Assembly (NCBI RefSeq): GCF_021440195.1
Contig: NZ_JAJTSZ010000005.1
Location: 62,001-126,000 of the forward strand
Length of the DNA: 64,000 nucleotides
Direction of reading: 5' to 3'
From: Dyadobacter sp. CY356
GTDB taxonomy: Bacteria > Bacteroidota > Bacteroidia > Cytophagales > Spirosomataceae
Below the pieces are notes generated by a model. The model was not told the DNA's origin. It searched no databases and worked only from the letters and a program-made list of their open reading frames with translations. Shown here piece after piece: positions 35,512-44,995 of this stretch; position 1 is the first letter of the stretch; the number at the start of each line of letters is the position of its first letter. The position numbers and the translations under genes were made by a program.

Positions 35512-35550
35512 AAAAACGGATCACTTTCATGAAGAAGGTGACCCGTTTTA
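35512..35550. terminator. Bidirectional terminator, lipoprotein / DAHP synthase
   Basis: A 13-bp stem with one mismatch (35512-35524 with 35538-35550) has A- and T-rich ends. It lies between convergent genes. Confidence 0.8.
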
Positions 35551-35577
35551 TTATTATTTCAATATCTAAACCAGCAA

Positions 35578-36672
35578 TTAAGCATTGATCTGATTCATCA
35601 CCTCAGTCTGTTTACGGATAGATTCCATATGAACAAGTTTGAAAAGTTCGTCAACAAGATTCGGGTAAAGGTTTAAGCTTTTTCCCCATGCCGCACGCGT
35701 TTCCAAAACTTCACGGAAACGATCAACCTGGTAAGCCGCAACGTTATTATCACGTTTGTACTCAGCAAGTTTTTCAACCAATGACATCCGGTTTGCAAGG
35801 TTTTCAAGCAATTCGCGGTCAAGGTGATCTATTTTACCACGCACAACTTCCAGTTGAGACTGGTAATCTGTCGGGTAAGATTCTTTACGCACGTGAAGCT
35901 CATGCAACATTTCCGCCAAAGCAGGAGGAGTTAATTGCTGCGAAGCATCCGACCACGCCTTATCCGGATCACGGTGCGATTCGATGATCAAACCGTCATA
36001 GTTCAAATCAAGTGCACGTTGTGCAATTTCAAACAACAATGAACGCTTTCCAGCCATATGGCTAGGATCGCCGATCACTGGAAGTTCAGGGAACAATGTT
36101 TTCAATTCGATCGCTATATTCCACATTGGAGAATTACGATATTTTGTTTCCTGCGCGTTAGAGAATCCACGGTGAATTGCACCCAATTTCTTAACACCCG
36201 CCTGGTTCAAACGTTCCAGAGCACCAATCCACAATTGAAGATCAGGGTTAACAGGATTTTTAACAAGAACCGGAACATCCACACCTCTAAGCGCTTCTGC
36301 CAATTCCTGAACATTGAATGGGTTTACTGTAGTACGGGCACCAACCCAAAGAATATCTACACCATATTTCAACGCCAATTCTATATGCTGAGGATTTGCA
36401 ACCTCAATAGCCACAGGCAATCCAGTTTCTTTTTTTGCAGCTTGCAACCATGGCAATGCCGCTTCGCCCATCCCTTCAAAACTTCCCGGACGAGTTCTTG
36501 GCTTCCAAATTCCCGCACGAAGTACGTGTGCAAATCCTTCTTTTTTGATCTGGCTTGCGGTTTCCAACATTTGTTCCTCGGTCTCTGCACTGCAAGGTCC
36601 GGCGATTACCAAAGGTTTTCCTTCGGTATTGATCCAACTACTTAGCGGAAGGATATCTAGAGAAGCATTCAT
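35578..36672 (-). CDS. Bifunctional DAHP synthase / chorismate mutase
   Basis: This 364-residue fusion makes DAHP from PEP and erythrose-4-phosphate and converts chorismate to prephenate in the aromatic pathway. The N-terminal DAHP synthase domain has VIAGPCSAET, RAGIWKPRTRPGSFEG, VGARTT, IGDPSHMAGKR and IESHRDPD. The chorismate mutase helices occupy the last 90 residues (LEVVRGKIDHLDRELLENLANRM). The order, mutase at the C-terminus, is the Bacteroidota form; Bacillus has it at the N-terminus. The mutase domain probably also mediates feedback. ATG at 36672 is preferred over TTG at 36678. Divergent from proline dehydrogenase. Confidence 0.95.
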   Translation of the reverse strand: MNASLDILPLSSWINTEGKPLVIAGPCSAETEEQMLETASQIKKEGFAHVLRAGIWKPRTRPGSFEGMGEAALPWLQAAKKETGLPVAIEVANPQHIELALKYGVDILWVGARTTVNPFNVQELAEALRGVDVPVLVKNPVNPDLQLWIGALERLNQAGVKKLGAIHRGFSNAQETKYRNSPMWNIAIELKTLFPELPVIGDPSHMAGKRSLLFEIAQRALDLNYDGLIIESHRDPDKAWSDASQQLTPPALAEMLHELHVRKESYPTDYQSQLEVVRGKIDHLDRELLENLANRMSLVEKLAEYKRDNNVAAYQVDRFREVLETRAAWGKSLNLYPNLVDELFKLVHMESIRKQTEVMNQINA

Positions 36673-36823
36673 ATTCAAAAACTTGTCCTTAATAAAACAA
36701 TAAGATAACTATAATATTTCGACTCGGTATTATGCGTATTTGACGGATTGCCGTACATTTGATGCTCCAAAAGAATACAACCCTTTTTTGTATAACTTTT
36801 GCCTGATTGGTTTAAAATAAACC

Positions 36824-38056
36824 ATGAAGACCCCACTTATGATAAACTTAAAAATGGCGTACGCTTCACAAAAAGATCAAATCCCTGTATTTTTTGAAGA
36901 CACTTCAATAGCATTTGCTTCAAAATCAGATTCTCAACTCAGGAAAACCTATTGGTTGTTTAGCTTAATGAACCAGGCTCGAGTGGTAAATTTAGGCACT
37001 TTTTTTATAAAGATTGCTCTAAAGCTGCACTTACCTATAAAAAATCTTATCCGGCACACGATTTTTGAACAATTCTGTGGCGGTGAGACGATTAGTGACT
37101 GCCAGCAAACGATTTCAACATTGGCCGGTTCGGGTGTTGGGACAATTCTGGATTACTCCGTTGAAGGAGAAGATGACGAAAATAGTTTTGATGCTACGGC
37201 AGCTGAAATTTTACGTACCATTCAGAAGGCTTCAGAATCCAAGGCTATCCCATTTTCGGTTTTTAAGATTACGGGAATTGCCTCAACCGACCTTCTGGAA
37301 AAAGTACAACGTAAAGAAACACTTTCCGCTTCCGAATCTGCTGCTTTTGAGCGTGTAAGAGAAAGGGTTGAAAAGCTTTGTTCACAGGCTCATCAGCTTA
37401 ATGTACGCATTTTTATAGATGCAGAAGAAAGCTGGGTACAGAATGTTATTGACGACCTGACTTACGAAATGATGGAAAAATACAACAAAGAAAAAGCCAT
37501 CGTTTATAATACTTATCAATTCTATCGTCATGAAACCTTGCAAGCCTTGAAAAGTGCTTACCTGGTTGCACGTCAAAAAGGATACGCGCTTGGCGGCAAA
37601 CTTGTGCGAGGTGCCTACATGGAAAAAGAGCGTATTAGAGCCCGGGAGCAGGAATATTTCAACCCGATCCATACTTCAAAAGAAGCGACGGATAAGGATT
37701 ACAATGCAGCTATCGATTTTTGTCTTGAAAATGTTGAACATATTTCGATTTGCCTGGGTACGCATAATGAGTATAGCTCTCAATACTGTACCTGCAAAAT
37801 GAAAAAACTTGGTTTAAAAAACGATGACAGCCGAATTTACTTCGCCCAGCTTTTAGGAATGAGCGACAATATTTCTTACAATCTTGCCAAGGTTGGTTAT
37901 AACGTTGCCAAGTATGTGCCCTATGGCCCGATCGATTCAGTGCTTCCCTATCTGATCCGCCGTGCAGAAGAAAATACTTCCATAGCCGGACAAAGCAGCA
38001 GAGAGTATCTGCTTGTAAAAAGCGAAATGCACAGAAGAGGGGTAAGTTCTTTATAA
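36824..38056 (+). CDS. Proline dehydrogenase, monofunctional
   Basis: This flavoenzyme of 410 residues oxidises proline to pyrroline-5-carboxylate. It contains FIDAEESW, GGKLVRGAYMEKER, the GTHNEYS loop and the C-terminal QLLGMSDNISYNLAKVG, YVPYGP and IRRAEENTS motifs, which follow the mitochondrial/Bacteroidota branch rather than PutA. No P5C dehydrogenase domain is fused. The gene ends 50 bases before lspA on the same strand. Start at 36824 is the first ATG; a second at 36839 is possible. Confidence 0.93.
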   Translation: MKTPLMINLKMAYASQKDQIPVFFEDTSIAFASKSDSQLRKTYWLFSLMNQARVVNLGTFFIKIALKLHLPIKNLIRHTIFEQFCGGETISDCQQTISTLAGSGVGTILDYSVEGEDDENSFDATAAEILRTIQKASESKAIPFSVFKITGIASTDLLEKVQRKETLSASESAAFERVRERVEKLCSQAHQLNVRIFIDAEESWVQNVIDDLTYEMMEKYNKEKAIVYNTYQFYRHETLQALKSAYLVARQKGYALGGKLVRGAYMEKERIRAREQEYFNPIHTSKEATDKDYNAAIDFCLENVEHISICLGTHNEYSSQYCTCKMKKLGLKNDDSRIYFAQLLGMSDNISYNLAKVGYNVAKYVPYGPIDSVLPYLIRRAEENTSIAGQSSREYLLVKSEMHRRGVSSL

Positions 38057-38106
38057 GAACTTACTACTTTTACAGGCATAGTGATATAAATTGTAATTAA
38101 TAAAGA

Positions 38107-39048
38107 ATGAATCAACCAAAAAATCCTGCCCGGTATTTATTATTTAGTGTCTTGTTGATTGCAATTGACCAATTGTCTAAGCTTTTGGTTTTTAAATACA
38201 TGCAGCCTGGTTTTTCCGGACAGATATTATTGGCTGGCAACTGGCTTAAACTTCATTATGTACTTAATCCCGGGATGGCTTTTGGCATGCAGCTGGGCCA
38301 TGAATATGGAAAGCTATTTTTAACACTTTTCCGATTACTGGCCATGTGCGCCATCGGGTGGTATCTGGTTCATCTTGCCCGTACCGGTGCTTCCAAGGGT
38401 TTATTATGGGCCTTGTCCATGATCCTGGCCGGCGCTGTTGGAAATGTTATCGACAGTACTTTTTACGGTGTCTTTTTGGATAATGCGCCATATGGTTCGC
38501 CGACTCCCTGGTTCCACGGACAGGTTATTGATATGATCTTTGTGGATTTCTGGGAAGGATTTATTCCTGAATGGGTTCCGGTCTGGGGTGGACAATATTA
38601 TTCCACGCCAATTTTCAATATTGCAGATTCATGTATTTTCCTTGGCGTTTGTAGTATTCTTATCTTTCAGGGTCATTTTTATACACCTGAGGAAGAAGAA
38701 GTTACTCCGGAAGTTATTCCTGACCATGAAGATGCTGAAAGCCTTTCAAAGCCGCACAGTTTTGATGAGGTAACCAAAACATCAGTTACCCACACGGAGG
38801 ATATTTTGAATTCTGATGATAATTTAGATCTTGATCCATCCAGAAATGTTGCTGCGTCCATGGTTAACCTTGAAACCGGAGAAATTGCTGAACCCATCGA
38901 ATCTGCTTCTTCGGATAAACTGATTTCAACTGTGGAAACCGAAGATGAAAATGTAGATATTGATTCATCTCAGGATATTTCTTCTTCCATGATTAATCTT
39001 GAAAGTGAGGAGATTGTAAAACCAGGTGAATCTTCTACGGAGAAATAG
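38107..39048 (+). CDS. lspA: Lipoprotein signal peptidase with repeated acidic C-terminal tail
   Basis: LspA cleaves prolipoprotein signal peptides in the inner membrane. The first ~195 residues hold four predicted membrane helices and the catalytic aspartates D116 (GNVIDSTF) and D174 (NIADSC). Standard LspA is about 160-210 residues; this one has 313. The extra ~115 residues are acidic and lack hydrophobic stretches. They contain two copies of a 32-residue unit (237-268 and 280-311) with the shared core SM(V/I)NLE. The tail is predicted cytoplasmic and disordered. A strong terminator follows. Confidence 0.95.
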   Translation: MNQPKNPARYLLFSVLLIAIDQLSKLLVFKYMQPGFSGQILLAGNWLKLHYVLNPGMAFGMQLGHEYGKLFLTLFRLLAMCAIGWYLVHLARTGASKGLLWALSMILAGAVGNVIDSTFYGVFLDNAPYGSPTPWFHGQVIDMIFVDFWEGFIPEWVPVWGGQYYSTPIFNIADSCIFLGVCSILIFQGHFYTPEEEEVTPEVIPDHEDAESLSKPHSFDEVTKTSVTHTEDILNSDDNLDLDPSRNVAASMVNLETGEIAEPIESASSDKLISTVETEDENVDIDSSQDISSSMINLESEEIVKPGESSTEK

Positions 39049-39069
39049 AAATTCTTTTGCGGTCTATCA

Positions 39070-39126
39070 AAACATATAAAACCAAAAAAGAGAGCTGCCG
39101 GCTCTCTTTTTTGGTTTTATATGTTT
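39070..39126. terminator. Bidirectional terminator with 26-bp perfect stem
   Basis: Arms at 39070-39095 and 39101-39126 are perfectly complementary with a 5-base loop. A- and T-rich ends serve both convergent transcripts. Confidence 0.95.
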
Positions 39127-39153
39127 CCTGTCAGATTGAAAAAATCAAAATTA

Positions 39154-40770
39154 CTATTGCTCTTCTTTTTCCAAAGGCATAAAATCTTTAAATGTCTTCT
39201 TCAGTGCTGCATCGATCTTTTTATCATCATAGCCAGCCGCTTTTTTGTTTTCCCAATTTGCGTCGAGTTCAAGTGCTACCAATCCGCTCAGGTTCATTAA
39301 GGATTTAAATTCATCCAGTTTACGAACAAAGTCAGGTGAACGACGTGCTGATTTTTGTGCATATTCTCTTGAAAAAACATCTCCCTTATTTTGAAGTTCG
39401 TTTTTCTTCTGCATTACATAATTAAAACGATCAAGCAGGCTATTGGTCGATTTACCGATAACTTCTGTCGCTTCTAACGTTCCCATAGTCGCAACTGTTG
39501 TTCCGCCAAGCGTAGTAATATAGCCTCTGTTATTAACATTGTTAGGTGAAATAACAGGAGCAAGACCGGTTGTTGCACCCAGAGAAGCATTAATCAGGGA
39601 ACGGCTTCTCTTGCCTCTTTTCGCCCTGCTATATGATTTTTTAAGCTCTCCCTCCTTCTCTTTCATTTGTTCGAGCAAACTCCACGCAGTGATAAGTCCG
39701 CCGCGGTAGAGGCCATAAACGTATGCATCGCGTTCGGATTCATTCACTGTGTTTTCAATAATAAAACGTAAAGTTCTTTCCTTTTTATTCTGCGCTTTGT
39801 CCAGCACGTAAAAAGTGATATTGAAAGCCAAAGAGTCAAAAGGATCTCTGACGAAGTCATAACCAGGCTCCCAGATAAACTCATAACTCGTCGGAGCATT
39901 TTTAACTAATGCAGATTCCGGAATATTTTTATTTTCGGATACAAAACCAAAAGTTGTTATATCATCATCTCCATTCGGATCAGACAAAGTAAATTTCAGG
40001 TTGATCCGGTTATTTTCCTTACTTTTTATAACTTGATTTTGCGGAATGACCTTGAAATCAGGTTCAAGATCCATTTGCGTTACTTCCAGTTTCAAGCGAC
40101 CTTTTGTCCTTACTTTCGAAGGCTGATCTTCTACATAAAAATCAATATATCTCGGCCCTTTTTTCAATAAATTAAACTGTGTTGTGGAAGGGTCCCAGAC
40201 AATTTCACCTGCCGCACTCATCTTCATTCCTTCCGGCATTCCTTCCAAAACAGGAATAAAAACCAAAGGGTCACCATCACTATCCCGAACAGAATTCATA
40301 TCGATCTGATAGGTATTCTGGGTTTTATATTGAACGTAAAAAGGTTTCAGTTCATCAACTTCGGGGGCTCTGTTGACATGTACAATTTTAAAAGCGATCT
40401 GCTGCGATACTGTTTCACCCGCCTGGTTTGTAGCTTCAAAAACAATAGGCCACAATTTGACTGTATTAATCCGATCTGCTATATCATAACTTGGTGTCCA
40501 GATGAAATGTCCAAGGGAATCAAACTTCATATCACGCCTGAATCCGCTCGCAATACTGTAACGAACAGAATCACTCTTTCCACCCTTTACCTGCAAATGA
40601 AAATCTATTTCCTTTCCTTCCGGTAATGTATTCCAATCAGCTTCTTTTGGGAAAATTAATTGTAAAGCACCATTACTGCCTGAATGCGTGTTATCCTGCG
40701 CCCGAAGCGGTTTAGACCAAACTATCGTTAACGCAAAAATGAGAAAGTAAAAGATATTTTTTAAAACCAT
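39154..40770 (-). CDS. Secreted protein with putative Ig/cadherin-like domains
   Basis: This 538-residue protein has a signal peptide (to LRAQ at about residue 25). Two or three tandem beta-sandwich repeats follow, each with an N-x-APEV or DPNGD motif and aspartate-rich ends (VRDSDGDPLVFIP, LSDPNGDDDITTFGF), typical of Ca-binding Ig-like domains. The C-terminal 160 residues are helical and Lys/Arg-rich, with a small hydrophobic glycine-rich stretch (TTGLAPVISPNN). I do not know the family. It is upstream of, and transcribed toward, the lspA terminator. A cell-surface role is inferred. Confidence 0.7.
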   Translation of the reverse strand: MVLKNIFYFLIFALTIVWSKPLRAQDNTHSGSNGALQLIFPKEADWNTLPEGKEIDFHLQVKGGKSDSVRYSIASGFRRDMKFDSLGHFIWTPSYDIADRINTVKLWPIVFEATNQAGETVSQQIAFKIVHVNRAPEVDELKPFYVQYKTQNTYQIDMNSVRDSDGDPLVFIPVLEGMPEGMKMSAAGEIVWDPSTTQFNLLKKGPRYIDFYVEDQPSKVRTKGRLKLEVTQMDLEPDFKVIPQNQVIKSKENNRINLKFTLSDPNGDDDITTFGFVSENKNIPESALVKNAPTSYEFIWEPGYDFVRDPFDSLAFNITFYVLDKAQNKKERTLRFIIENTVNESERDAYVYGLYRGGLITAWSLLEQMKEKEGELKKSYSRAKRGKRSRSLINASLGATTGLAPVISPNNVNNRGYITTLGGTTVATMGTLEATEVIGKSTNSLLDRFNYVMQKKNELQNKGDVFSREYAQKSARRSPDFVRKLDEFKSLMNLSGLVALELDANWENKKAAGYDDKKIDAALKKTFKDFMPLEKEEQ

Positions 40771-40986
40771 AATTTCAGAAATATAATTTTTTTATGAGCT
40801 TAGGGATGCAACTTCCATAACGCAAAATTAACAAATCCTGTATGCTTAACGTTCTGAATCATTCTGTTTTTTTAGAAGACGCAAAACCCAGAAATCAGCT
40901 AAATATTAAATTTGTACTTTTTGAATATTATCAAATTTCTGATTCACCAATTATCAGAACTTGAATGACTGCCTTACTAAAACAAA

Positions 40987-41023
40987 TACCGGAGAACAAC
41001 CTGTTAAAGGCTACTCTCCGGTA
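40987..41023 (-). terminator. Terminator of the outer-membrane biogenesis operon
   Basis: TACCGGAGA at 40987-40995 pairs with TCTCCGGTA at 41015-41023. On the minus strand a T-rich stretch follows. It closes the uppS-bamA-ompH-ompH unit. Confidence 0.8.
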
Positions 41024-41058
41024 CTTTATATTTTAATAACTTATTAAAAAACTCCGGA

Positions 41059-41715
41059 TTATTTTTTCTTAGGAGTTGCTGCCGGAGCTGTTGTAGCTGG
41101 CTTTGTTGCTGCTGCTGGTGTTGTTGTCGCAGGTTTAGCGCCCGCAGGAGCTGCTGCTTCAATTTTGTCAGGATCTACACCCAATTTTCTTAGGATAAGG
41201 TTTGTAGCATTGTTTTCTTCAGAAGCCGCGAACAAGATAATAGGCGTTGTTCCCTGACCTGCATCCATATTAAGGATATAAAGAAATCCGCTTTCCTTAC
41301 CTACTTCCTGAATTGCGTTGTTAACCTTTGTAAGGATTGGTTCAAGCAATTGTTGCTGCTTAGCCTGCAAAGACTGTTGTGCATTTGTTTGCATTTCAGT
41401 GATACGGGTTTGCAGATTCTGCAATTCTTTTTCTTTATCAGCACGGATTACGTCAGTCATCTGAGCACCGTTTTTCTGATAAGCTTCATACTTTTCCTGA
41501 GCCTCTTTATAAGTTTCTCCTAACGCCTTATCAAGCTGCGCTTTGGTAACTTCAATTTGGTTTTGCATTAGTTTACTCTCAGGCAACTTGCTGATAACGT
41601 AATCTACATTGGTATAACCAATTTTTGTAAGACCGCCAGCAGGTGTTGTTTGTGCCAAAAGAGGGGTACTAAGCATGGCCATCGCGACCAAAAGCACTAT
41701 CAATTTTTGTTTCAT
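41059..41715 (-). CDS. OmpH/Skp family periplasmic chaperone 2
   Basis: This 218-residue protein has a signal peptide (MKQKLIVLLVAMAMLSTPLLAQ), then KIGYTNVDYVISKLPE. A long helical hairpin follows (residues 45-130). The final ~35 residues are a low-complexity Ala/Thr/Pro tail ending in KKK. Skp-type chaperones hold unfolded outer-membrane proteins in the periplasm for BamA. It is the last gene of the operon, 10 bases after a paralogue. The tail differs from the paralogue's, so the two may not be fully redundant. Confidence 0.9.
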   Translation of the reverse strand: MKQKLIVLLVAMAMLSTPLLAQTTPAGGLTKIGYTNVDYVISKLPESKLMQNQIEVTKAQLDKALGETYKEAQEKYEAYQKNGAQMTDVIRADKEKELQNLQTRITEMQTNAQQSLQAKQQQLLEPILTKVNNAIQEVGKESGFLYILNMDAGQGTTPIILFAASEENNATNLILRKLGVDPDKIEAAAPAGAKPATTTPAAATKPATTAPAATPKKK

Positions 41716-41725
41716 TGTTTTGTTA

Positions 41726-42346
41726 CTATTTAAGTTTACTGTTTGTACTTTTTTGTTTAGGGGAGCTTTCTTTAGGCGCTACCGTCGGTTTTTCTTTTGC
41801 TATCTCCTCTTTTGCTGTTGCTTTTGAAGCCTGGCCATCTATCCCAAGCTCTTCCATAATATAATCCGAATAATCATGTTTCGGATTTGAATAAATGATC
41901 CCGACATCACTTGATTTATCAAACATAAAATCAAGCCTTTTCTGGATACATATTTTGGAAACTGCCCTCTGGACTTTTTCCATAGATGGCTTCATAAGTT
42001 CTTTTTTCTTTTGGAAAAGCAAACCCTCCATACCAAATATTTTACTATTGTATTCACGGGCTTCCTGCTCTTTTTCTTTTATTTCCGTTTGTCTCTTTCT
42101 TTTAAGATCATCCGTTAATAAAACTTCTTCAGCCATATAAGCCCGCTGCATTCTTCCAACCTCAGCAAATTTATCCGAAATTTCTTTGGCCCACTTTTCC
42201 GAAAACTTTTTCATTTCCGTTTGTGCCAATTGATATTCGGGCATTTTACTGGTTATGAATTCCATATCGGCATAGCCAAATTTCTGGGCTATTCCTTTTC
42301 CAATTGAAATAAAGGACAAAACTAGCAAAATAAAAATCTTCTTCAT
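41726..42346 (-). CDS. OmpH/Skp family periplasmic chaperone 1
   Basis: This 206-residue Skp-like chaperone has a signal peptide (to GIAQ) and the OmpH start KFGYADMEFITSKMPEY. A helical hairpin rich in Lys/Glu (residues 50-110) follows, and a Lys/Ser-rich tail of about 35 residues ends it. It lies 51 bases after bamA and 10 before the second ompH, so the four genes form one envelope-assembly operon. Confidence 0.9.
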   Translation of the reverse strand: MKKIFILLVLSFISIGKGIAQKFGYADMEFITSKMPEYQLAQTEMKKFSEKWAKEISDKFAEVGRMQRAYMAEEVLLTDDLKRKRQTEIKEKEQEAREYNSKIFGMEGLLFQKKKELMKPSMEKVQRAVSKICIQKRLDFMFDKSSDVGIIYSNPKHDYSDYIMEELGIDGQASKATAKEEIAKEKPTVAPKESSPKQKSTNSKLK

Positions 42347-42397
42347 GCCTGGCCCGCTAATAATTTAAACTGTTTTAACGAAAAGCAAACTAATATA

Positions 42398-44989
42398 TTA
42401 TCTGATCTGCTGACCGATCGTAAAGTGGAATTGTGCACCACTTCTCTTACTCTGACCCTGGATACTGTCAAATCCGTAACCCCAGTCAATACCCAAAAGA
42501 CCAAATGCCGGCATAAAGATACGCGCACCAACACCCGCAGAACGTTTCAGATCAAAAGGATTAAACTCTTTGTAATTTCCCCAGTTGTTACCTGCTTCTG
42601 CAAAACCAAGAATAAATATCGTTGCCTGTGGATTCAGAGAAACCGGATAACGAAGTTCCGATACAAATTTGTTATAAACAACACCACCACCCGACGCCGG
42701 ATATCCGCTCGTTGTCAAAGGACCAACCTTCTGATCCTCATAACCACGTAAACCGATAATGTCCTGATCAGCCAGCGAGAATGAACCCTGACCTGCTAAA
42801 CCCGAACCACCGACAATAAACCGGCCGAATTTACTGAAGTCAAGTTTAGTACCATATCTACCCAGATAACCCATGTGCGTACGGGCACTGATTACCAGTT
42901 TACCGGTAATGGTTGCATAATAAGTCGCATCAAACATCCACTTGTTGTATTCTACCCAACGATAGGTATCGCTAACATCTTTGTAACCATTCTTACGAAT
43001 CAATGAATATGGCGGAGTCAAGGTCATACTTAACGAAATATTCGATCCGCTTCTCGGAAACTGGAAGTCACTTAAAGTATTTCTGGAAATCGTAGTATTG
43101 AACGAAATATTGTTAGAAACCCCTTTGCTGTAACCAATCCGGAAGATATCCAGACTATCCAGACGATAACGCTGGTAAGATAAAGAGTGTGTTAAAACAA
43201 GGTTACGATCCGGCTCTCTCAAACGACGGCCCAGGGACACTGTAATACCACTGTTGTAATATCCTCCTCGATAGTTAACACTTCCTGAGCCACCTGACGA
43301 ATAAATCGAGTTATAATTTGCTACCCGGTAAACAGTGTGCTGTAAAGAAACACCAAAATTGATCGGTTTTTTACCCCCTAACCAAGGCTCGCTGAATGAA
43401 AGCGAATACGTTTGATACTGCTTACCATTGGCCTGGAAACGAAGCGATAATTTCTGTCCGTCACCTGAAGGAAGCGGTCTCCATGTTTCTCTGTTTGGAA
43501 TGTTGCGTAATGAGAAGTTGTTGAAAACAAGACCCAACGTTCCTACAAAACCAATATATCCACCCCAACCACCGGAAAGTTCAATCTGATCAGATGGTTT
43601 TTCTTCCACATTCCATTCGATATCCACCGTTCCATCCTGAGGATTCGGGATCGGGTTCGGAACAATTTTCTCCGGGTTGAAATAACCCATTTGAGATAAC
43701 TGACGCTGTGTGTTGATAATTTCAGTTTTACTAAATTTTTGTCCCGGCAATGTGAAAAGCTCACGTAATACTACGCGGTCACTTGTTTTGGTATTACCAT
43801 TCAAAATGATACGGTTAATCGTTGCCTGCTTTCCTTCATACATACGAAGTTCCACGTCAATCGAATCACCTTCAACCGCTTTTTCAGTAGGCTCGATACG
43901 GAAATAAAGATAACCGTCATCCATGTAAATCGAGCTGATATCATTTCCCGGAATACCATTGATTTTCTTATCAAGCTCTTCCGGATTGTAAACGTCACCT
44001 TTGGCAATACCCAGTTTTTCTCCAAGTGCTTTTGATGGGTATAAATAGTTACCAGTCCAGGTTATATTACGGTAAAAGTATTTTTTGCCTTCATCAATTT
44101 TCATCTTGATACTGATCGTTTCGCCATTGTTTGTAATGGTATCAAAATCGATCGTAGCATCACGGTAACCGTTTTTACGATAGTAAGCGATCAGCTTTTC
44201 TTTATCCTCATCGTATTTTTTAGGAATGTATTTTGAAGGATTAAACAAACGGCCAATGCGTTTCTGCTTGGTACCTTTCATTTTATGTTTCAGCGTACGG
44301 TCACTGATATCTTCATTTCCTTCAATATCAATTTTTTCAATCTTCACTTTACTTCCTTTGGTGATCGTAAAGTTCAAAGTTGCTTGTCCACGTGTAGAAT
44401 CGGGGATTTGAAGCACCTTCACTTTGGTATTGTAAAAACCTTTATCCAGATAATATTTCTTGATAACAAGCTGGGTATTTTTAATAACCGTCGGCGTAAT
44501 TACACGTCCTTTGATCAGCTTTACTTTATCATTCAGCGTTTCTCTTTCACCTTTACGAATACCGGAAAACGATACTTTGTAAAGTCTAGGGCGCTCCTTG
44601 ATGTGAATATTAAGCCAGATTTTTTCTCCTTCGGTTTTTGTCGCAGCGATTTCCACATCATCCAGAGTACCGAAATCCATCATTCTTTTGATAGAAGAAG
44701 GAATTGCTGGTCCAGGAACGCGGATTTTATCACCAGGTTTTAATCCTGAAATAGAAACCATAGAGTTAGGGTCCAGAAACTGGGTTCCTGAAACGGTAAC
44801 TTCTGCGATTGTATATTCTTTTGGGTTGGCCGGATCAATTCCCATATTGGCAGTAGCTGCCGCGGGCTTTGCATTACTCCCTAATCCTATCTTTTGCGCC
44901 TCAGCCGAAAAACACCAGCATAACAGAACTCCTGTTAATGCCCAATTACTTTTTACGAATGTTTTAATAAAGTTTCTCACCAGGTTCAT
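42398..44989 (-). CDS. bamA: Outer-membrane assembly protein BamA
   Basis: BamA inserts beta-barrel proteins into the outer membrane. The 863-residue protein has a signal peptide, then POTRA domains in the first half, for instance VTVSGTQFLDPNSMVSISGLKPGD and IDIEGNEDISDRTLKHKMKGT. The second half is a 16-strand barrel with the RGxE-like GLRGYED motif and the terminal strand FHFTIGQQIR. Length is typical of Bacteroidota BamA. It starts 6 bases after uppS, and two OmpH chaperones follow, the usual arrangement. Confidence 0.95.
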   Translation of the reverse strand: MNLVRNFIKTFVKSNWALTGVLLCWCFSAEAQKIGLGSNAKPAAATANMGIDPANPKEYTIAEVTVSGTQFLDPNSMVSISGLKPGDKIRVPGPAIPSSIKRMMDFGTLDDVEIAATKTEGEKIWLNIHIKERPRLYKVSFSGIRKGERETLNDKVKLIKGRVITPTVIKNTQLVIKKYYLDKGFYNTKVKVLQIPDSTRGQATLNFTITKGSKVKIEKIDIEGNEDISDRTLKHKMKGTKQKRIGRLFNPSKYIPKKYDEDKEKLIAYYRKNGYRDATIDFDTITNNGETISIKMKIDEGKKYFYRNITWTGNYLYPSKALGEKLGIAKGDVYNPEELDKKINGIPGNDISSIYMDDGYLYFRIEPTEKAVEGDSIDVELRMYEGKQATINRIILNGNTKTSDRVVLRELFTLPGQKFSKTEIINTQRQLSQMGYFNPEKIVPNPIPNPQDGTVDIEWNVEEKPSDQIELSGGWGGYIGFVGTLGLVFNNFSLRNIPNRETWRPLPSGDGQKLSLRFQANGKQYQTYSLSFSEPWLGGKKPINFGVSLQHTVYRVANYNSIYSSGGSGSVNYRGGYYNSGITVSLGRRLREPDRNLVLTHSLSYQRYRLDSLDIFRIGYSKGVSNNISFNTTISRNTLSDFQFPRSGSNISLSMTLTPPYSLIRKNGYKDVSDTYRWVEYNKWMFDATYYATITGKLVISARTHMGYLGRYGTKLDFSKFGRFIVGGSGLAGQGSFSLADQDIIGLRGYEDQKVGPLTTSGYPASGGGVVYNKFVSELRYPVSLNPQATIFILGFAEAGNNWGNYKEFNPFDLKRSAGVGARIFMPAFGLLGIDWGYGFDSIQGQSKRSGAQFHFTIGQQIR

Positions 44990-44995
44990 ATAATT

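Noticed and set aside
36058..36645. 195-codon frame antisense to the DAHP synthase-mutase gene
   Set aside because: It is fully inside a certain gene on the other strand and looks like a reverse-frame shadow, Cys/Phe-rich without domains.
44285..44743. 152-codon frame antisense to bamA
   Set aside because: It follows codon symmetry of the strong bamA gene on the other strand and has no protein features of its own.
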